From Ancylobacter novellus (GTDB lineage Bacteria > Pseudomonadota > Alphaproteobacteria > Rhizobiales > Methylopilaceae): DNA of 64,000 nt. The notes under the pieces are model-generated. The model saw only the letters and a program-made list of their open reading frames with translations, was not told where the DNA came from and searched no databases. The stretch covers positions 186,001-250,000 of the forward strand of contig QFPN01000004.1 of NCBI GenBank assembly GCA_003241695.1, in the 5' to 3' direction. Below, in pieces: positions 50,090-58,513 of the stretch. The position numbers and the translations under genes were made by a program. How positions within the stretch are numbered: the stretch's first letter is position 1; each line of letters starts with the position of its first letter.

Positions 50090-51031
50090 TCAGGCCGCCC
50101 CGGCCTGCGGCGCACCCTCGGGCGGAGTCCGCGGGATCGGGCGCAGGAAAATCCGCGTGATCTCGGGATGCGCCTCCTCGATCCTCCGGGTCAGCTCCCG
50201 CGCGGCGGTCTCGACGCCTGCGCCATCGAGACCGTCGTCGAGATCGACGGAGGCGGCGAGCAGCACCTCGGCCGGTCCGAGATGCATCGTGAGCACTTCC
50301 GGAGCGGACACGACGCGGGGATCGGCCGCGAGAATGCGGCGCACGTCCCTGCGCACTTCCGGCGCGACGCTCTCGCCGGTGATCAGGCTCAAGGTCTCCC
50401 GAGCGAGGAACATCGCGACCACGATCAGCAGGACCCCGATCGCGATCGAGGCGAGCGCGTCGTATTTCGGCTCGTCGAGCAGGTAGGCGAGCCCGACGCC
50501 GACGAGCGCGATCACGAGCCCCGCGAGCGCCGCGGCGTCCTCGCACAGCACAGCGAAGACGCTCGGATCCTTGCTCCTGCGGATGGCCGCGAAGGTCGTG
50601 CTCTTGCGGTCGGTTTCACGCAGCTCCTTAAGGGCGACTCGGAACGAGAACGCCTCCATGAGGATCGAGGCGCCGAGCACCGCGAAGTTGATCCAGGGGT
50701 CGTGCATCGCTTCGGGCTCGAAGAGCTTGCGCCAGCCTTGCCAGATCGAGACCGAGCCGCCGAGCGCGAAGATCAGCAGAGCGACGACGAATGCCCAGAA
50801 GTAGATCTCCATGCCGTGGCCGAACGGGTGAGCCTCGTCCGCCGGGCGGGCGGCGCGCTTCAGACCGAACAGAAGAAGACCCTGGTTCGCGGTGTCGACG
50901 AGAGAATGGACCGCTTCCGAAAACATCGCGCTCGATCCGGTCCAGAAGGCGGCGCCGAACTTGGTCGCCGCGATTCCGAGATTGGCGGCGAGCGCCGCGT
51001 AGATCACCGTCCTGGAACCCTTGGCCGACAT
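50090..51031 (-). CDS. cation diffusion facilitator (SLC30A9-like)
   Basis: A 313-aa divalent-metal/proton antiporter. TM2 carries the metal site HSLVDT (EAVHSLVDTANQG), then HPFGHGMEIYFWAF, and TM5 has EDAAALAGL in place of the usual HxxxD, a pattern seen in the SLC30A9-like branch. A cytoplasmic C-terminal domain (about 215-300) completes it. Substrate probably Zn, Mn or Fe. Confidence 0.9.
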   Translation of the reverse strand: MSAKGSRTVIYAALAANLGIAATKFGAAFWTGSSAMFSEAVHSLVDTANQGLLLFGLKRAARPADEAHPFGHGMEIYFWAFVVALLIFALGGSVSIWQGWRKLFEPEAMHDPWINFAVLGASILMEAFSFRVALKELRETDRKSTTFAAIRRSKDPSVFAVLCEDAAALAGLVIALVGVGLAYLLDEPKYDALASIAIGVLLIVVAMFLARETLSLITGESVAPEVRRDVRRILAADPRVVSAPEVLTMHLGPAEVLLAASVDLDDGLDGAGVETAARELTRRIEEAHPEITRIFLRPIPRTPPEGAPQAGAA

Positions 51032-51188
51032 GAGCGTCCTCGCATTGGAGCGCCGTCCCGCCGGCGCGACATGCGAAATAGCGCCGGATCACGCAATCGC
51101 GAGACCTACGTGACCTCGACGCTCTGGACGGCCACGCCGCGCGCGCCAAACCCGCATGTCCGTCAATCCCCCGAGGAGGCCAAGCCCG

Positions 51189-51584
51189 ATGACGCTGCCG
51201 GTTCTCAAGGTTCCGACGAAGCGAGAGGCGGAGCGCTACGCGACCGCCCTCGGCTTCGCGCAGCTGGCGCTCGCGGCCTTCGAGCTCGCTCGGCCCGGAG
51301 CGCTCGCGAAATCGGTCGGACTGAGGGAGAACCACACGTTCCTGAAGGGCTTCGGCGCACGCGAGATGGCGACCGGCGCGGGCCTGTTCGGCTGGCGGCG
51401 CGGACGCGGGCGGTCGATGTGGATCTGGGCCAGGGTCGCGGGCGACGCCATGGACATCTGGACCCTCGCGCCGGCGCTCTCTCCGCGCAATCCGAAGCGC
51501 AAGGCCGCTTACGCGGCGCTCGCGGTGATCGGCGCGGCGACGGTCATCGACATTCTCTGCGCCCGGGCGCTCGACGACCGCTGA
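51189..51584 (+). CDS. small membrane protein, cyclase/dehydrase N-terminal-domain-like
   Basis: A 131-aa protein matching the membrane module normally found before an SRPBCC lipid-binding domain in 'cyclase/dehydrase' proteins (ERYATALGFAQLALAAFELARP, GAREMATGAGLFG, WIWARVAGDAMDIWTL). Here the module stands alone. GGAGG precedes the ATG at 51189, chosen over ATG 51156. Role unknown. Confidence 0.7.
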   Translation: MTLPVLKVPTKREAERYATALGFAQLALAAFELARPGALAKSVGLRENHTFLKGFGAREMATGAGLFGWRRGRGRSMWIWARVAGDAMDIWTLAPALSPRNPKRKAAYAALAVIGAATVIDILCARALDDR

Positions 51585-51603
51585 GCTGAGACGGCGGCGC
51601 GCC

Positions 51604-52503
51604 TCAGAGGCGCGCCCGGAACGTGTCGCAGGCGCGCATGTCGCCCTTCAGGCCGGTTTTGAACCATTGCGTCCGCTGCGCAGAGGTGCCGTGGGTGAAG
51701 CTGTCCGGCACCACCTCGCCGCCCGAGCGGCGCTGCAGCTTGTCGTCGCCGATCTCGCTCGCGGCCTTGAGCGCGCCGTCGACGTCGCCCTGCTCGAGGA
51801 TGTGGTACTTGGCGTCCGCCCGTGCGGCCCAGACGCCGGCGAGGCAATCGGCCTGAAGCTCGATCCGCACCGAGATCGCGTTCGACTCCGCCTCCGATCC
51901 GGCGCGCTCCCTCGCGCCCTGGGCGCGATCCATGACGCCGATCAGGTTCTGCACGTGATGGCCGATCTCATGCGCGATGACATAGGCGCGGGCGAAGTCG
52001 CCGGGCGCGCGGAACTGCCGGGTGAGTTCGTCGAAGAACTCCGTGTCGAGATACACGCGCCGATCCTCGGGACAGTAGAACGGCCCCATTGCGGAAACGG
52101 CGCGCCCGCAGGCCGAGCGCGTCTGGCCGCTGAACAGGGTGAGCCGCGGCGGCTGATAGGTCTTGCCCTGCTCGCGGAAGATCTCCGTCCACACGTCCTC
52201 GGTCTGAGCGAGCACCGCCCGCACGAAGTCGCCCTGCTTCTGCTCGTCCGCAGAAAGCTCCCTCTTCTGGCCCTGCGGCGCATCCTGGCGTTCATAGCCG
52301 GAGCCGCCGCCCTGAACGCTCTCGAGCCCGGCGAGGATCAGCCGTGGATCGACCCCGAGCGCCCAGGAGATCAGGCCGACCACGATAAGGCCGCCGATCC
52401 CGATGCCGCCGCCTCCGCCGGGAAAGCGGAAGCCGCCGCCGCCGCCGCCCTGGTCGCGGACGTCGTCGACATTGTCGCTCCGGCGGAAATCGTCCCAGCG
52501 CAT
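51604..52503 (-). CDS. neutral zinc metallopeptidase, YpfJ family
   Basis: A 299-aa protein. The N-terminal MRWDDFRRSDNVDD, a Gly-rich stretch and a single transmembrane helix (IGIGGLIVVGLISWALGV, about 34-51) anchor it; the C-terminal domain has the zincin motif AHEIGHHVQ and a downstream Glu region (ELQADCLAGVWA). Substrates of the family are unknown. Confidence 0.9.
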   Translation of the reverse strand: MRWDDFRRSDNVDDVRDQGGGGGGFRFPGGGGGIGIGGLIVVGLISWALGVDPRLILAGLESVQGGGSGYERQDAPQGQKRELSADEQKQGDFVRAVLAQTEDVWTEIFREQGKTYQPPRLTLFSGQTRSACGRAVSAMGPFYCPEDRRVYLDTEFFDELTRQFRAPGDFARAYVIAHEIGHHVQNLIGVMDRAQGARERAGSEAESNAISVRIELQADCLAGVWAARADAKYHILEQGDVDGALKAASEIGDDKLQRRSGGEVVPDSFTHGTSAQRTQWFKTGLKGDMRACDTFRARL

Positions 52504-52684
52504 CGTGCGTTCCCAGATCCATGCCCCACGCGAAGAGATAGCGCGCGCCATGGCGTTCGGAAACGAGGACGTGATCCTCGAAGCGCATGTTCGAAAATCC
52601 CATTGCGCTTCAGCCGCGCCCGCTCCAGCTTCCCTGCGAGACGCGCCCGCACGGCGGGCGACTCGAAAGCAGGACCGTCGAACG

Positions 52685-53194
52685 ATGACGCCGACCGCCG
52701 CCCGCCGGATCGCGATCGCCGCGAGCTTGTCCGTCTGCGCCGCGACTGCGGCCTCGGCGGTCGAATATTCGGCGGTGCCGAAACGGACGGCCGGCCTCTG
52801 GGAGACCATCACGATCACCGACACGGGCCGCACCGGCGCGAAGGAATGCATCGACGCCTCGACCGACCGTCTCGTGCTGCAGCTCACCTCCGTGCTCACC
52901 TGCCGCAACACGGACTTCAAGCGCACCGCCGACGGCTACGCGGCCGGCGCGGTGTGCTCGTCCGGCGGCCTCTCCGTCGACAACAAGGTGACGGTGACCG
53001 GCGATTTCGAGAGCTGGGCGCGCGCGGAGGCGCTCACGACCATGCGCAGCGAAGACGGAGACACGGGACTGAACCGCAGCTTCTCCACCGCGATCGAAAC
53101 CCGCCGGCTCGGAGACTGCGAACCGGGCCAGATCCCCGGCGACCTCATCCTGCCGAACGGCAAGACCGTTCACGTCAATCCGTCGAAGCGCTGA
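52685..53194 (+). CDS. DUF3617 family secreted protein
   Basis: A 169-aa exported protein: signal peptide cleaved near ASAVEY, followed by PKRTAGLWETITIT and ECIDASTD...CRNTDFKRTADGY, the DUF3617 blocks. Four or five Cys in the mature part likely form disulfides. Function unknown. Its last bases overlap a small convergent gene. Confidence 0.83.
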   Translation: MTPTAARRIAIAASLSVCAATAASAVEYSAVPKRTAGLWETITITDTGRTGAKECIDASTDRLVLQLTSVLTCRNTDFKRTADGYAAGAVCSSGGLSVDNKVTVTGDFESWARAEALTTMRSEDGDTGLNRSFSTAIETRRLGDCEPGQIPGDLILPNGKTVHVNPSKR

Positions 53195-53375
53195 CGGCCC
53201 GGCGCTCGTCGCGCCTCTCCCCGACATGATGGCGGCGCTCGTCGTCTGGGGACGGCCTCTCCTCGGCGGACACGTCCTCGTCGCCCGCAAGCGAGCGCGC
53301 CAGCGCCCCGCCGAGCAGCACGACGCCCACCACCGCCGCCAGAACCCAGAAAAAACCGCTTCCGTCTTCGAACAT
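53175..53375 (-). CDS. small single-pass membrane protein (66 aa)
   Basis: One transmembrane helix (FFWVLAAVVGVVLLGGALA, 8-26), then a highly charged tail (DEDVSAEERPSPDDERR). GGAG lies eight bases before ATG 53375. The 3' end overlaps the DUF3617 gene by 20 bp. No family recognised; likely real from its ribosome site and amino-acid pattern. Confidence 0.5.
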   Translation of the reverse strand: MFEDGSGFFWVLAAVVGVVLLGGALARSLAGDEDVSAEERPSPDDERRHHVGERRDERRAVSASTD

Positions 53376-53548
53376 CGGTCGCTCCGCTGACGTCTCCGAC
53401 CTCGGCCGACGCGCAGCCGAGAACCCGCGGGTATCGGTCCGATGTGACCTTCGAAGGGCGCCGAAGCGGCGAAAGCGCCGCTATATAGCGGCGTCGAAGC
53501 GGGGCCGCAGCCGCGACCCGAAGACGATCAGGGAAGGAAACCCAAAGC

Positions 53549-53977
53549 ATGAGTCCTTTCGCCGCGCTCGCCTCCCTCGCAGGCCTCGCGCTCGCCATGG
53601 CGGTCGTCCCGGCGGCCGCGGTCGAGACCAAGACGGGTCCGGGCGGCCTCAAATATCAGGACGTCGTGGTCGGGACCGGGCCCGAGGCCAAGGCCGGCCA
53701 GCAGGTCGAGGTGCATTACACCGGCTGGCTCGACAAGGACGGGGCCAAGGGCGCCAAGTTCGACTCCTCCGTCGACCGAAACGACCCGTTCGTGTTCCAG
53801 CTCGGCGCCGGCATGGTGATCGAGGGTTGGGACAAGGGCGTCGCCGGCATGAAGGTCGGCGGCAAGCGCACGCTCATCATCCCGGCGGAGATGGGCTACG
53901 GCGCGCGCGGCGCCGGCGGCGTGATCCCGCCGAACGCGACGCTCATCTTCGACGTGGAGCTGCTCGGCGTGAAGTGA
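53549..53977 (+). CDS. exported FKBP-type peptidyl-prolyl isomerase
   Basis: A 142-aa protein: signal peptide ending near AAAVET, then a complete FKBP domain with VEVHYTGWL, FDSSVDRNDPFVFQLGAGMVIEGWDKG, GGKRTLIIPAEMGYGARG and the IPPNATLIFDVELL strand. It should catalyse proline isomerisation during folding of periplasmic proteins. Confidence 0.94.
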   Translation: MSPFAALASLAGLALAMAVVPAAAVETKTGPGGLKYQDVVVGTGPEAKAGQQVEVHYTGWLDKDGAKGAKFDSSVDRNDPFVFQLGAGMVIEGWDKGVAGMKVGGKRTLIIPAEMGYGARGAGGVIPPNATLIFDVELLGVK

Positions 53978-53988
53978 ACGCCAGAACG

Positions 53989-54020
53989 TCCACCGGCGCG
54001 GCGGTCGCCGCGCCGGTGGA
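53989..54020. terminator. bidirectional terminator hairpin
   Basis: A perfect 15-bp GC-rich stem (53989-54003 with 54006-54020) and 2-base loop between the convergent FKBP and CMD-family genes. It has no long T-run but its position between two stops supports a terminator role. Confidence 0.6.
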
Positions 54021-54026
54021 AACGCG

Positions 54027-54365
54027 TCATTTCTTCGAGGCTTCGAACGCCTCAATGGTCCGCGCGGAATAGACCAGCGCGGCGCCCGCGTTGAGCGCGA
54101 TCGCGACGCCCAGCGCCTCGACCACTTCCTCCTTGGTCGCGCCGACCTTCTGCGCCGCCCTTGCATGAACCGCGATGCAGCCGTCGCATCGGGTCGTCAC
54201 GGCGACCGCGAGCGCAATCAGCTCTCGCGTCTTGGCGTCGAGCGCCTTGCCTTCGGTCGCCGCGGCGGCCAGCGTGTCGTGCCCCTTCAGGACGTCTGGG
54301 CTGAGCGCCGCGATCTCACCCACCGCCGCGCCGAGCTCCTTGCGATAGCCGTTCCAGTCGAGCAT
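54027..54365 (-). CDS. carboxymuconolactone decarboxylase/AhpD-like protein
   Basis: A 112-aa protein of the CMD superfamily with the redox CxxC-x3-H motif (RCDGCIAVH: C60, C63, H67), marking the AhpD-like peroxidase group rather than true decarboxylases. AAGGAGGA precedes the ATG. Divergent from a TetR gene with a palindromic site between. Confidence 0.9.
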   Translation of the reverse strand: MLDWNGYRKELGAAVGEIAALSPDVLKGHDTLAAAATEGKALDAKTRELIALAVAVTTRCDGCIAVHARAAQKVGATKEEVVEALGVAIALNAGAALVYSARTIEAFEASKK

Positions 54366-54390
54366 GCGTTCCTCCTTGTGGTTATACTAC

Positions 54391-54400
54391 CTACTAGTAG
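54391..54400. promoter_or_regulatory. candidate TetR operator
   Basis: CTACTAGTAG is a perfect 10-bp palindrome in an A/T-rich island (54381-54411) between the divergent AhpD-like and TetR genes. A TetR repressor acting on its neighbour and itself would be expected to bind here. Confidence 0.5.
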
Positions 54401-54474
54401 AATGATAACTGCGGACGTCAACGCGGAAAGCGGCCGACGTTGACGCGACGCCCGACCGCCGGAAAACTCGCCTG

Positions 54475-55041
54475 ATGTCTCTCGGAACGCGCGATCGCCT
54501 GATGGCCGAGGCGGAACGGCTGGTCCGTCGGCTCGGTTACGCCGGCTTCAGCTACGCCGACCTCGCATCGGCGGTCGGGATCACCAAGGCGAGCATTCAC
54601 CATCATTTTCCCTCGAAGGAGGCGCTCGGTCTCGCGCTCGTCGCAGCCTACGAGACCCGATATGAGGCCGCGATGGCGGCGATCCTGACCGAGCGAGCCG
54701 ATGCTCCCTCGCGGATCGACGCCTATGCGGCGCTGTATCTGAAGGGGCTAGAAGACGATCTCGGCTGCCTCTGCGCGGCGCTCGCCGTCGAGGTCGCAGT
54801 GTTGCCGCCGGCGTTCAGGAAGGCGCTCGCGGCCTTCTTCGGGAAGCATGTCGACTGGCTCGCCGCCGTGATCGCCGAGGGGCAGGCGGCGGGCGAGCTT
54901 CGCGCGGGCGCCGAGCCTCAGGCGCTCGCGCGCCATATCATCGCGACGCTCGAAGGCGCGCTGCTGATGGAGCGGGTCTTCGGCCGGGCGGAAGGCTTTA
55001 ATGACACGCTCGCCGCGCTGAAGGCGAGCGTGAGGGCGTAA
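54475..55041 (+). CDS. TetR family transcriptional regulator
   Basis: A 188-aa repressor with a classical helix-turn-helix (GYAGFSYADLASAVGITKASIHHHFPSKEALG, about 21-52) and a C-terminal ligand domain containing CLCAALAVEVAVLP. Likely controls the divergent AhpD-like gene, possibly in response to an electrophile or quinone. Confidence 0.9.
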   Translation: MSLGTRDRLMAEAERLVRRLGYAGFSYADLASAVGITKASIHHHFPSKEALGLALVAAYETRYEAAMAAILTERADAPSRIDAYAALYLKGLEDDLGCLCAALAVEVAVLPPAFRKALAAFFGKHVDWLAAVIAEGQAAGELRAGAEPQALARHIIATLEGALLMERVFGRAEGFNDTLAALKASVRA

Positions 55042-55109
55042 AGAAACGCGCTGCCGTCCTCCGGCTTGACCAGAGGCCCTATGTTCAACGTCGAAATCTG
55101 CGATGAATG

Positions 55110-55137
55110 TGCGTGGTCCGGTCAAGCCGGACCACGA
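55110..55137. repeat. GTGGTCCGG palindromic repeat
   Basis: GTGGTCCGG (55113-55121) and CCGGACCAC (55127-55135) around a 5-base loop, between the TetR and Fae-homologue stops. A CCGGCTTGACC at 55062 is a partial facing copy. Confidence 0.6.
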
Positions 55138-55148
55138 CGTCCGGTGCC

Positions 55149-55697
55149 TCAGACTTTCCCGTCGAGGCCCATCTGGTAGTACTTGTGCGTGATCTTGTCC
55201 TGGTTCTCGAGCAGCCAGTCGATGGTCGGCTCAGAGGCCATGGCCTTGCGGATCGCCTCGCACATGCCCTTGCGATGGATGTCGAACAGCACCTTGTGGT
55301 CGAGGTCCTTGACGTCGACGATGGTCGGCGCGAGCCAGACCGAGCAGATCACGCCGAGGTCGTTGGCCTTCTCCTTCGGGATGTAGCCGGCGCGCACCGC
55401 GTCCAGCACGCCGTTCGCGATCGCGAACTGCACCGTGCCCATCAGGATGTTGGTGTAGCGCGGGTTGTCGACGGTGACCTTCGAGACGCAAAGCGTCACC
55501 GGCCGGACCATGATGTCGGTGTTGAGCAGCGCGAAGACGCGGGTGTGGCCCTGCACCTGGTCGCCTGTCAGCGTGGCGATCGCGGTTCCGACCGGGCCGT
55601 CGAGTTCGCCGATGACGACTTCGGGCTCGGCCGCCGTTCCGGGAGGGCCGCCCGCGACGAGGGCTTCGCCGGCGCGCAGGATGATGCGGTTGCTCAT
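55149..55697 (-). CDS. formaldehyde-activating enzyme homologue (Fae-like)
   Basis: A 182-aa protein of the Fae family, whose main member condenses formaldehyde with tetrahydromethanopterin in methylotrophs. GEALV, the IG...G strand, and the VSKVTVDN and FAIANGVLDAVRAGYIPKEKANDLGV segments align. The catalytic His of classical Fae (near residue 17) is replaced by Glu24 here, and the C-terminal half differs, so this resembles the Fae2/Fae3-type paralogues of unknown function. AGGA precedes the ATG. It lies 37 bp after the HAD gene, likely in one transcript. Confidence 0.8.
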   Translation of the reverse strand: MSNRIILRAGEALVAGGPPGTAAEPEVVIGELDGPVGTAIATLTGDQVQGHTRVFALLNTDIMVRPVTLCVSKVTVDNPRYTNILMGTVQFAIANGVLDAVRAGYIPKEKANDLGVICSVWLAPTIVDVKDLDHKVLFDIHRKGMCEAIRKAMASEPTIDWLLENQDKITHKYYQMGLDGKV

Positions 55698-55734
55698 ATG
55701 ATCCTCGATCAGTTGGAAAAGGAAAACAGGGTCG

Positions 55735-56622
55735 TCACCAGACGAGCCGCGGCATGACGGCGACCGGCCGGTAGCCCTGTTCGGCGAACAGCGCCTCGAG
55801 CTTTTCCGGATCGGGCGCGCCGCGGCCAAGCTCCTCGGCGTGGATGCCGTCGGCGATGAACACGCAGTCGAGGCCGGCGTCGGTCGCGCCGGCGAGATCG
55901 GTGCGAACCGCGTCGCCGATCGCGATCACGCGCGAGCGAGGGACGGGACGCCCCAGAATGTCCGCCCCGAGCCTGAGCGCCGCGTCGTAGACGGGCGCGT
56001 GGGGTTTGCCGCAATAGAACACCTCGCCGCCCATCGCGGCGTAGCGGTCCGCGATCGCGCCGGCGCACCAGAGCTTCTGCTCGCCGACCATGACCACGAG
56101 GTCAGGATTGGCGCAGATCATCGCGAGGCCGCGCTCCTTCAACGCCGAGAGCCGGTCGTCGTAGTCCTCCGGAACCTCGGTCTGGTCGTCGACGAGCCCG
56201 GTCGCGACCGCGATGGGGGCGTCTTCGAGCGCGACGAGCTCCAACCGCTCGTCTCCGAGCAGCGGCAGGTCGCGGATCGGACCGATGTGGTGGACCGCGG
56301 TCAGGCCCCGTTCGGCGAGCATGCGCTTTGCGACGTCGCCGGACGTCACGATGGCGTCCCAGGCGGAGCGCGGCACGCCCTTGTCGTCGAGGCTCGTGAC
56401 CACCCATTCGGAGGCCCGCGGCGCGTTCGAGACCAGAACGACCGCTCCGCCCTGCGCGCGGAACCGCGACAGCGCGTCGGCCGCTTCGAGATGGGCGTTC
56501 AGTCCGTCATGCAGCACGCCCCAGACGTCGCAGAGGGCGAGGTCATAGCCCTGCGCGATCGCGGAGAAGCCAGGAAAGGACAGGGCCGGCGAAGCGGCCT
56601 CGGAAGCGTCGAGATGGGCCAT
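55735..56622 (-). CDS. TIGR01459 family HAD-type hydrolase
   Basis: A 295-aa HAD-superfamily IIA phosphatase. Catalytic DVWGVLHDG (nucleophile Asp near 32), SNAPR, GKPHAPVYDAAL (Lys) and GDAVRTDLAGATDAG complete the four motifs. The substrate is unknown, perhaps a sugar or nucleotide phosphate. ATG 56622 is preferred over an upstream in-frame start. Probably co-transcribed with the Fae homologue. Confidence 0.9.
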   Translation of the reverse strand: MAHLDASEAASPALSFPGFSAIAQGYDLALCDVWGVLHDGLNAHLEAADALSRFRAQGGAVVLVSNAPRASEWVVTSLDDKGVPRSAWDAIVTSGDVAKRMLAERGLTAVHHIGPIRDLPLLGDERLELVALEDAPIAVATGLVDDQTEVPEDYDDRLSALKERGLAMICANPDLVVMVGEQKLWCAGAIADRYAAMGGEVFYCGKPHAPVYDAALRLGADILGRPVPRSRVIAIGDAVRTDLAGATDAGLDCVFIADGIHAEELGRGAPDPEKLEALFAEQGYRPVAVMPRLVW

Positions 56623-56764
56623 GGGCCTTCGGCTAAGCACGCCCGCCTCCGCCGTCAACCCGCGGCGAGCGCAGCCCGCATGAGAGTGGTTGCAGGATAG
56701 ATTTTTCTTTTAGGGAAACAACTGCTCTTGAAAATAAAATCTCGCGGCATGTTTCCGCCGCGTC

Positions 56765-57034
56765 CTAACGGGCGGAAAGCTCCCGCCGCACGTCGTCCTC
56801 GGTCACCGCGGCCATCGGCTTCAGGAGCTTCACGGCCTCGGTTTTTCGCCCGACGCGCATCAGCAGCACCACGGTCTCGGCGCCGCCGCAGGCAGGATCG
56901 CCGCAGGCGATTTCGCTCACCGTGACGGCGTCGTCCTCGCCGAGGGCGAGCACGTCGCGCACGAGCGCGGCGACGCGGCGGGAGGCGTCGCCGCGGGCCG
57001 GGTCTTGGCTCGAACGGCGGAACAGCAGGGCCAT
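56765..57034 (-). CDS. conserved protein linked to CobW GTPase
   Basis: An 89-aa soluble protein with a CGDPACGG (C-x4-C) motif in a region SEIACGDPACGGAETVVLLM, and a C-terminal KTEAVKLLKP. It follows the CobW gene by 48 bp on the same strand, a pairing I have seen in related genomes. The two Cys may bind metal. Function unknown. Confidence 0.7.
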   Translation of the reverse strand: MALLFRRSSQDPARGDASRRVAALVRDVLALGEDDAVTVSEIACGDPACGGAETVVLLMRVGRKTEAVKLLKPMAAVTEDDVRRELSAR

Positions 57035-57082
57035 GGCGCTCCAGGGGACGGCGCTCGGTGGGTCGGCCCTCATGTCTTACGC

Positions 57083-58291
57083 TCAGGCCGCCTCGCGCCG
57101 CCAGACCGGGAACGGATCAGGCAGGCGACCCATCGTCGCCCAGTCGATCTCGGACGGCTTCTCCGGCCCGACAAGCGCGGCTTCGAGAGCCTCCGTCATC
57201 GCGGCCTCGTCGAGGCCGATCCCGATGAAGACGAGTTCCTGCCGCCGGTCTCCCCAGCCCTCCTCCCACCGCGCCTTCAGCCAGTCGCGCCATTCCGGCG
57301 CGTCGGGCCACTGCGCTTTCGGCGTGGCGACCCACCAGCTTCCCGCGCCCTCAGTGCGGCAAAGCGCGCCCGCAAGCGACATCTCGCCGGCCCAGTCGGG
57401 CCGCGTCGCGAGCCAGAAGTGTCCCTTGGCGCGCACGAGGCCGGTCCACGGGGCCGCGAGAAACGCCGCGAAGCGTTCCGGATGGAACGGCCGGCGGGCG
57501 CGGAACACGAAGCTTTTGACGCCGTATTCCTCGGTCTCCGGCGTATGGTCGGCGAAGCCGAACAGCTCCTTCAGCCATGCCGGCCGGCGGCGGGCCGCCT
57601 CGAAGTCGAACAGCCCCGTGCCGACCACGTCCGAGAGCCGCACGCGCCCGAAATCGGCCTCTACGAGCGCGGCCTCGCCGTTGAGCGACCGGATCACGCC
57701 GCGCACCTGCGCAAGCCGTTCGGCGTCGACCGCCGAGGCCTTGTTCACGACCACGACGTCCGCGAACTCGATCTGGTCGACGAGCAGGTCGACAAGCGTG
57801 CGCGCGTCGCCCTGCCCCGCGGTCTCGCCGCGCTCCGCAAGGAAATCGCGGCTCGAGAAGTCGCGCAGCAGGTTCACTGCGTCGACCACGGTGACCATCG
57901 TGTCGAGCCGGGCGACGTCGGACAGCGAGACCCCGTCCTCGTCGCGAAAATCGAAGGTGGCGGCGACCGGCAGCGGCTCGGAGACGCCGGTCGACTCGAT
58001 GATCAGGTGGTCGAAGCGTCCGCTCTCGGCGAGGCGACGCACCTCCCGGAGCAGGTCGTCGCGAAGCGTGCAGCAGATGCAGCCGTTCGACATTTCGACC
58101 AGCGTCTCGTCGGCGCGCAGCACCCCGCCCTCCCGCACGAGGTCGGCGTCGACGTTCACTTCCGACATGTCGTTGACGATCACCGCGACCTTGAGGCCCT
58201 CGCGGTTGTTCAGCACGTGATTGAGCAGCGTGGTCTTGCCCGCGCCGAGGAAGCCCGAAAGCACGGTGACGGGAAGGCGAGGGTCGATCAT
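57083..58291 (-). CDS. CobW/ZigA-family metallochaperone GTPase
   Basis: A 402-aa COG0523 GTPase. P-loop SGFLGAGKTTLLNH (about 12-25), the metal-binding CICC motif (GCICCTL) and NKAS are clear; the C-terminal CobW domain includes KSFVFRARRPFHPERF. The palindromic A/T site directly upstream fits zinc-limitation control, so a zinc-handling role (ZigA-like) is more likely than cobalamin synthesis. Confidence 0.9.
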   Translation of the reverse strand: MIDPRLPVTVLSGFLGAGKTTLLNHVLNNREGLKVAVIVNDMSEVNVDADLVREGGVLRADETLVEMSNGCICCTLRDDLLREVRRLAESGRFDHLIIESTGVSEPLPVAATFDFRDEDGVSLSDVARLDTMVTVVDAVNLLRDFSSRDFLAERGETAGQGDARTLVDLLVDQIEFADVVVVNKASAVDAERLAQVRGVIRSLNGEAALVEADFGRVRLSDVVGTGLFDFEAARRRPAWLKELFGFADHTPETEEYGVKSFVFRARRPFHPERFAAFLAAPWTGLVRAKGHFWLATRPDWAGEMSLAGALCRTEGAGSWWVATPKAQWPDAPEWRDWLKARWEEGWGDRRQELVFIGIGLDEAAMTEALEAALVGPEKPSEIDWATMGRLPDPFPVWRREAA

Positions 58292-58306
58292 TGGCGCGCT
58301 CGAATT

Positions 58307-58328
58307 AATGTTATAACATAACGTTATT
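58307..58328. promoter_or_regulatory. candidate Zur box upstream of the CobW GTPase
   Basis: Two overlapping A/T-rich palindromes, TGTTATAACA (58309-58318) and ATAACGTTAT (58318-58327), 18 bp before the CobW start. They resemble the GTTATA-containing sites bound by the zinc uptake regulator Zur. Zur binding is inferred. Confidence 0.55.
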
Positions 58329-58513
58329 AGATCGAGCGTGGCGACAAGGCAAGCCGTTGGGGGGCGAAGCGCCGTCGCGGATCCGATCGAAAGCTGAAGG
58401 CTGCGGCACGCGCTTCAGGTCCTCGCGGCGACGAAAACAGTCGCGCGCGGGCGCCTCTCCTGATAGAGGCGCGGACGTCGCCCCTCCCCGCCGCTACTTC
58501 GAAACCGCATCCG

